Of a stretch of DNA of 9,019 nt, positions 5,923 to 9,019 are shown in pieces. Below the pieces are notes generated by a model that had not been told where the DNA came from, ran no database searches, and saw only the letters and a program-made list of their open reading frames with translations. Numbering within the stretch: position 1 is the first letter of the stretch; each line of letters starts with the position of its first letter. The translations under genes and the position numbers were made by a program. This stretch comes from Verrucomicrobiota bacterium (GTDB lineage Bacteria; Verrucomicrobiota; Verrucomicrobiia; Opitutales; UBA953), in contig SYID01000084.1 of NCBI GenBank assembly GCA_005798925.1, forward strand, positions 1 through 9,019, given 5' to 3'.

Positions 5923-5947
5923 GGAGGCGATGTCATCGCCTCCCTAC
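5923..5947 (-). repeat. REP-like GTAG hairpin R9 overlapping the glpQ stop codon
   Basis: The arms GGAGGCGATG (5923-5932) and CATCGCCTCC (5934-5943) are perfectly complementary around one T. The minus-strand GTAG is at 5944-5947, and its last three bases are the TAG stop of glpQ. The hairpin therefore starts directly at the end of the coding region. Confidence 0.75.
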
Positions 5948-6930
5948 CTCTTGATGCACAGGTCGGGGAAGTCGGTGAAGAGGCCGTCGACCTTGGCTTC
6001 GGTGAAGAGCGCGGCGAGGAGTTCGTCGACCGAGGCGACGCACTTGGGGAGTTCGTCGGCGCGCAGGGTGTAGGGGTGCGACTGGAGGCCGGCGCGGCGG
6101 GCGCGGGCGGCGAGGTCGGTGACCTGGCGTTCGGCCGGGGACTTGCCGGTGACGACACTGCCGATCGGCGGGCCGATGCCGTCGACGAGCTGGGCGAGTT
6201 CGGCCAGGCCGTCGTCGGTCTGGAGATACGTGAAGTCGGTCGCGCCGGGCCCCTTGCCCTTGCCGCCGAGGAGCATGATGAGCTTGCCCTTCCAGCCGAG
6301 TTCGCCGCGCAGGCGCCTGACCTCGTCGTATTCGAAGCACTGGACGAAGCACGCCGCATCTTTGGCATCGTAGCCGTATTTCCGCAGGATCGGCAGCACC
6401 GCCGCGGCCAGGTCACGGCCTTCTTTGCGATGCCAGGCGGGTGCCTTGAGTTCAGCGTAGATGCCGACGTTACGTCCGGTCGAACGGTTCAGGGATTGGA
6501 TGAACAGGATCTCCTCTTCAAGCGTCACGACCTGGAACGAGCCGACGCCGACCGGGAAGCGGTTCGGAAACGCGGCCTTGCCCGTCTTCGGGTTGAAGCG
6601 CTCGGTGACGTGGAGCTGTTTCAGTTCGGCGACCGTGAAGTCGAGCGCGTAGAACCGTCCGTCCGCCCGCTGCCGTCCGGGGAACCTCTTCGCGACGTCG
6701 GTCGTGGTATCGATGTGGGTATCGTGGAAGACCACCGGCACGCCGTCTTTGCTCAGGACCACGTCCTGTTCGAGGAAGTCGGCGCCTTGCCCGTAGGCCA
6801 GGGCCTTGGCTGCGAGCGTGTGTTCCGGCAGGTAGCCGCTGGCGCCGCGATGCGCGATGATCAGCGGACGCGCCTCCGCGGCGAAGGCCGCAAGAGGCAA
6901 GAGCAGCAGGGGGAGCAGGAACCGGGGCAC
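5944..6930 (-). CDS. glpQ: Periplasmic glycerophosphodiester phosphodiesterase GlpQ
   Basis: GlpQ hydrolyses glycerophosphodiesters to glycerol 3-phosphate and an alcohol in the periplasm, supplying carbon and phosphate. The 328-aa product begins with a signal peptide (residues 1-18, ending AAFAA-EA). It follows remembered E. coli GlpQ closely: IIAHRGASGYLPEHT (24-38), ADFLEQDVVLSKDG (50-63), VVFHDTHID (66-74), GIYAELKAP (156-164), VDGIGP and GLFTDFPD near the C-terminus. His27 and His69 are the expected catalytic histidines; Glu54, Asp56 and Glu160 are the expected Ca2+ ligands. It is slightly shorter than the E. coli protein, mainly through a reduced loop after LGWKGKLIML. The frame stays open to 7167, but that extension translates intergenic repeats. 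The GTG at 6930 starts the signal peptide and is preferred, although no Shine-Dalgarno sequence precedes it. No transporter or glycerol gene is adjacent. Confidence 0.9.
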   Translation of the reverse strand: MPRFLLPLLLLPLAAFAAEARPLIIAHRGASGYLPEHTLAAKALAYGQGADFLEQDVVLSKDGVPVVFHDTHIDTTTDVAKRFPGRQRADGRFYALDFTVAELKQLHVTERFNPKTGKAAFPNRFPVGVGSFQVVTLEEEILFIQSLNRSTGRNVGIYAELKAPAWHRKEGRDLAAAVLPILRKYGYDAKDAACFVQCFEYDEVRRLRGELGWKGKLIMLLGGKGKGPGATDFTYLQTDDGLAELAQLVDGIGPPIGSVVTGKSPAERQVTDLAARARRAGLQSHPYTLRADELPKCVASVDELLAALFTEAKVDGLFTDFPDLCIKR

Positions 6931-6944
6931 GGCGTAGTGCTTAT

Positions 6945-6971
6945 GTGCAAAGGTGCTGAAGTGCAAAGGTG
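6945..6971. repeat. Paired GTGCAAAGGTG 11-mers just upstream of glpQ
   Basis: Exact copies lie at 6945-6955 and 6961-6971, 16 nt apart start to start, ending 14 nt upstream of the GTG start codon. The same 11-mer is paired upstream of the GH128-like gene. A regulatory role is possible but unproven. Confidence 0.55.
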
Positions 6972-6977
6972 AGATTA

Positions 6978-7008
6978 GGGATAGGGGTAGGGATAGGGGT
7001 AGGGGTGG
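6978..7008 (+). repeat. G-rich (G/A)TAGGG microsatellite, G-quadruplex-capable
   Basis: Five runs of three or four G (6978-6980, 6984-6987, 6990-6992, 6996-6999, 7002-7005) are separated by two or three bases (ATA or TA), followed by TGG. This meets the usual G-quadruplex pattern on the plus strand, which is the template strand for glpQ, 48 nt or more upstream of its start. Confidence 0.75.
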
Positions 7009-7020
7009 TCGAGGACACGC

Positions 7021-7070
7021 GGGCATGCACGCTAGCGCGAGGGGGCACGCTGGCACGATGACACGTGGGC
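7021..7070. repeat. 50-nt repeat, copy A (includes 30-nt unit 7041-7070)
   Basis: This segment, from GGGCATGCACGCTAGCGCGA to GTGGGC, recurs at 8087-8136 with only two differences in 50 positions by eye. Its second part (7041-7070) is the 30-nt unit also found at 8061-8090 and, diverged, at 3614-3643. The two near-identical copies each lie in the spacer upstream of one barrel gene. Confidence 0.8.
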
Positions 7071-7091
7071 GAAGGAAAATTGCGGGGTTAG

Positions 7092-7144
7092 GAGGGACGG
7101 AGGAGTAAGCGAGGCTCCGTCGAACGACTGATCGCTCGTCCCTC
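7092..7144. repeat. Nested inverted-repeat segment
   Basis: The outer arms are GAGGGACG (7092-7099) and CGTCCCTC (7137-7144). Alternative inner pairs are GACGGAG (7096-7102) / CTCCGTC (7115-7121) and AGCGA (7108-7112) / TCGCT (7132-7136). It can fold into competing hairpins but has no T-tract on either side. It may be a mobile repeat or a structured RNA; nothing indicates which. Confidence 0.55.
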
Positions 7145-7271
7145 TGGCAAGGCAGGGCTTTGCGCACGGGCCACCGGCCGGCTTTTTTGGATACAAAAAC
7201 GGCGGGTTTTTCGCCTTCCCCGTCAGGATATCACTTGAAGGCTTCAGGCCTCGGGCATCATCACTTTCACC

Positions 7272-7949
7272 ATGAAATCCCTGCTCCCGCTCCTCCTCGT
7301 CGCCGCCGCCGCTCAAGCCCAGACCACCACGGGCAAGGCCCCCGCCGACCCATATTCCTTCTCCGTCGACAAGTACGAGATCGTCCGCGACGCCGATGAT
7401 TTCGACGGCATGGCCTTCGGCGCCAAGGCCCGGGTCGCGGACAACCTCCGGATCGCCTTCTCCTATGCTGACGCGAGTTCGGACGCCTTCACCCTGGTCT
7501 CCGGCGTCAACCTGGAGCTCGATGCGAACCGTTTCTCCCTCGGCGCCGAATACGACATCCCTGCCGGGCCGGGCGCCGTCACGCTTTCCCTCGGTTACGC
7601 CCAGACTTCCGCGGAGGCCGAAGGCGGCGCGACGGGTGACGCCTTCAATAACCGACAGATCGTGCTCGGCGCACGTTATGGGATGTCGCTGGGCGCCGGT
7701 TTCACGGCGAGCCTCGCGGTCAATCATTTCATCAGCGATTTCGAGGCCGAAGCCGGCTTCTCCACCGCTCCCGCCCGGGCCGCCTTGGCTCAGCGGTATG
7801 ATGGCTCGCCTACCTCGGTCGGCCTGACCCTGGCGTACGCTCCGACGGATTACCTGACCATCCATCTGACCTACGCCACGGAGGACTCGCTGCTGGGCCT
7901 GGCCGGCGCCGACAACACGATCAGCTTCGGCGTACGCGCGAATTTCTGA
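7272..7949 (+). CDS. Small outer-membrane beta-barrel protein, copy 1
   Basis: The 225-aa product starts with a clear Sec signal (MKSLLPLLLVAAAAQAQ, cleavage near residue 17). It continues as alternating-residue amphipathic strands, roughly nine or ten of them (for example MAFGAKARV, LRIAFSYADA, VTLSLGYAQT, VGLTLAYAPT, LTIHLTYATE), and ends in ISFGVRANF with the C-terminal Phe typical of barrel proteins recognised by the BAM machinery. There is no plug or peptidoglycan-binding domain. The role (small porin, adhesion or structural) is unknown. It is a full-length paralogue of the next gene: no gaps and about 145 of 225 identical residues by hand alignment. The leaders also match: CTTGAAGGCT starts exactly 38 nt upstream of each ATG. 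There is no Shine-Dalgarno sequence. A strong terminator follows, so the two genes are probably separate transcription units. Confidence 0.85.
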   Translation: MKSLLPLLLVAAAAQAQTTTGKAPADPYSFSVDKYEIVRDADDFDGMAFGAKARVADNLRIAFSYADASSDAFTLVSGVNLELDANRFSLGAEYDIPAGPGAVTLSLGYAQTSAEAEGGATGDAFNNRQIVLGARYGMSLGAGFTASLAVNHFISDFEAEAGFSTAPARAALAQRYDGSPTSVGLTLAYAPTDYLTIHLTYATEDSLLGLAGADNTISFGVRANF

Positions 7950-7952
7950 AGC

Positions 7953-7981
7953 GCCTACGCACAGAATCGAAGCGCGTAGGC
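7953..7981. repeat. Hairpin directly after the barrel-1 stop
   Basis: An 8-bp stem GCCTACGC (7953-7960) / GCGTAGGC (7974-7981) encloses 13 nt. It lies 3 nt beyond the stop and just before the terminator. It may protect the mRNA end or be another CTAC/GTAG-containing repeat. Confidence 0.6.
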
Positions 7982-7993
7982 TCGCCCGAACTC

Positions 7994-8032
7994 AAAGCCC
8001 GCCTGGTCTTCGCCCGGCGGGCTTTTTCTTTT
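7994..8032 (+). terminator. Intrinsic terminator of barrel gene 1
   Basis: The stem AAAGCCCGCC (7994-8003) / GGCGGGCTTT (8016-8025) closes a 12-nt loop and runs into a T-rich tail (TTTTTCTTTT). This is the clearest Rho-independent terminator in the window, 44 nt after the stop codon. Confidence 0.88.
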
Positions 8033-8322
8033 CCAGATGGTAGGCGCGGCGCTGCCGCAAGGGGGCACGTCGACAAGATGACACGAGGGCATGCACGCTA
8101 GCGCGAGGGGGCACGCTGGCACGGTGACAAGTGGGCAAGAGGGAGACATAAGAGGCACAGAGGCTCGGAGCGCCGTCCCGGCCGAGAGGCCAAGGTACGA
8201 AGGCGCACGAAGCCACGATGGTGTCACGGGAGAATGGCGATCTGGTGACAACAGACCATCGATACAGGGAACGCTTAAGAATTTCTTGAAGGCTCTTGTC
8301 CGAGGGCAACATCCGTCTCGAT
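8033..8322. other. 290-nt spacer upstream of barrel gene 2
   Basis: The first half holds two copies of the 30-nt repeat (8061-8090 and 8107-8136). The rest, about 8140-8280, shows no gene or clear motif. The conserved CTTGAAGGCT leader begins at 8285. No recognisable promoter boxes can be assigned. Confidence 0.7.
8061..8136. repeat. Two further copies of the 30-nt repeat (B and C)
   Basis: Copies lie at 8061-8090 and 8107-8136, each opening GGGGGCACG and closing GGGC, joined by ATGCACGCTAGCGCGA. Copy C with this joiner (8087-8136) matches 7021-7070 almost exactly, so one spacer appears to have been duplicated together with the barrel gene, or the element inserted independently twice. Confidence 0.75.
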
Positions 8323-9000
8323 ATGAAATCCCTGCTCCCGCTCCTCCTCGTCGCTGCCGCCGCCCAAGCCCAGACCGCCTCGGTCAAGGCTCCGGCCGAC
8401 AGCTTCTCGTTCACCGTCGACAACCACATGATCGCCCGCGACGTCGATGATTTCGACGCCATGTCCTATGGCATCAAGGCCAAGGTCGCCGATGGCGTGC
8501 GCGCCACTCTGGTCTACGCTGACGCCGAGTCCGACCCGTTCGACCTGGTCCCCGGACTCAACATGTCGGTCAAGGCTCGCCGCTGGGCGTTGGGCGCCGA
8601 GTATGACCTCCCGGCCGGCCCGGGTGGCGTCACGCTTTCCTTCGCCTACGCGCAGACCAGCGCGACGGCCCAGGGCGGCTTCAACGGAGATGCCTTCGGT
8701 AACGACCAGTTCGTCTTTGGCGCCCGTTACAAGATGGAGCTTGGCCAAGGTTTCACGGCCACGATCGCGGCGACCAAGTTCGTCAGCGATTTCGACTCCG
8801 ACGCGGCCTTCTCGACGTCCGCCAATCGTATCGCCCTCGCTCAGCGTTATGACGGCTCGCCTTTCGCCGTCAGCCTGTCGCTCGGTTATGCTCCGACGGA
8901 ACACGTGAACATCCATGTGACCTACGCCAAGGAAGACTCGGTGCTCGGCCTGGGTGGCGCCAAGAACACGCTCAGCTTCGGCGTGAGCGCGGTCTTCTAA
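8323..9000 (+). CDS. Small outer-membrane beta-barrel protein, copy 2
   Basis: This 225-aa paralogue of the preceding barrel has an identical signal peptide through residue 18 (MKSLLPLLLVAAAAQAQT). An in-frame ATG at 8296 would add nine residues, but the inner ATG aligns exactly with the paralogue and begins the signal, so it is chosen. The best-kept blocks are GAEYD-PAGPG (91-101), GDAF, GARY, ALAQRYDGSP (171-180, identical) and the C-terminus LSFGVSAVF ending in Phe. Divergence is concentrated at 79-90 and 150-170, which may be exposed loops or lipid-facing positions. No terminator is visible in the 19 nt left after the stop. Confidence 0.85.
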   Translation: MKSLLPLLLVAAAAQAQTASVKAPADSFSFTVDNHMIARDVDDFDAMSYGIKAKVADGVRATLVYADAESDPFDLVPGLNMSVKARRWALGAEYDLPAGPGGVTLSFAYAQTSATAQGGFNGDAFGNDQFVFGARYKMELGQGFTATIAATKFVSDFDSDAAFSTSANRIALAQRYDGSPFAVSLSLGYAPTEHVNIHVTYAKEDSVLGLGGAKNTLSFGVSAVF

Positions 9001-9019
9001 GCCAAGTCCCGCCGCGACC

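Larger units (their letters stand above)
6931..7271. other. 341-nt divergent spacer, repeat-rich, no gene
   Basis: This spacer lies between divergent glpQ and the first barrel gene. It contains two GTGCAAAGGTG 11-mers, a G-rich telomere-like tract (6978-7008), one copy of the 30-nt repeat with its extension (7021-7070), a nested-hairpin segment (7092-7144), and AT-rich runs around 7183-7211 including a 6-bp palindrome AAAAAC/GTTTTT (7195-7211). Both genes' promoters must lie here. The AT-rich part is the likeliest promoter region of the barrel gene, but I cannot assign boxes. Confidence 0.75.

Noticed and set aside
6076..6972. A 298-codon open frame opposite glpQ
   Set aside because: It is a shadow of glpQ; every recognisable motif is on the other strand.
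6931..7167. A 79-residue N-terminal extension of GlpQ from an upstream ATG
   Set aside because: The extension translates the G-rich tract and intergenic repeats, and would bury the signal peptide. The GTG at 6930 places the signal at the N-terminus.
7195..7211. AAAAAC/GTTTTT palindrome as a terminator
   Set aside because: The stem is only 6 bp and A/T-rich, and no gene ends nearby on either strand; divergent genes flank it.

Overview
The window looks like chromosomal DNA from a GC-rich diderm (Gram-negative-type) bacterium. Supporting signs are three exported or lipid-anchored enzymes, a GlpQ-type periplasmic phosphodiesterase, and two small outer-membrane beta-barrels ending in Phe. Almost no gene has a Shine-Dalgarno sequence. 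The mix of unusual secreted glycosidases, a COG3618 lactonase-type amidohydrolase and many short intergenic palindromes suggests Verrucomicrobiota (Opitutales-like) or a relative. That placement is an impression, not a proven assignment.

Layout. (1) 14-3562, minus strand: three exported enzymes, read in the order GH128-like glycoside hydrolase (2780-3562), TIM-barrel glycosidase-like lipoprotein (1022-2590) and Tat-exported COG3618 amidohydrolase (14-961). The last two are 60 nt apart and may be co-transcribed. A 92-nt inverted repeat with 18-bp arms lies between the first two. (2) 3563-4008: a 446-nt gene-free stretch crowded with repeats and hairpins. (3) 4009-4320, plus: a Dabb-domain protein, bracketed by diverged copies of one palindromic repeat. 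(4) 4600-5835, plus: an unrecognised 411-aa coiled-coil protein with some TTA/CTA codons, between repeat elements. (5) 5836-5943: a convergent intergenic gap almost filled by three hairpins. (6) 5944-6930, minus: glpQ, read from a GTG start. (7) 6931-7271: a repeat-rich spacer with a telomere-like G-rich tract. (8) 7272-9000, plus: two paralogous 225-aa outer-membrane barrels in tandem, about 64% identical without gaps by hand alignment, with a good intrinsic terminator after the first.

The main signal outside the genes is a population of short hairpins. Most carry GTAG (usually GTAGGG) at the 5' base of an imperfect or perfect palindrome. The palindrome differs from element to element while the leader stays the same. 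This is the architecture of REP elements mobilised by REP-associated tyrosine transposases (RAYT/TnpA-REP), but no such transposase lies in this window. A second repeat family of about 30 nt and an 11-mer family (GTGCAAAGGTG) occupy the other spacers. I see no tRNA, rRNA, CRISPR array, insertion-sequence gene or convincing riboswitch. The coherent biology is scavenging at the cell surface: glycan cleavage, sugar-lactone hydrolysis and release of glycerol 3-phosphate from glycerophosphodiesters. The 411-aa protein is the only gene that could belong to something undescribed.
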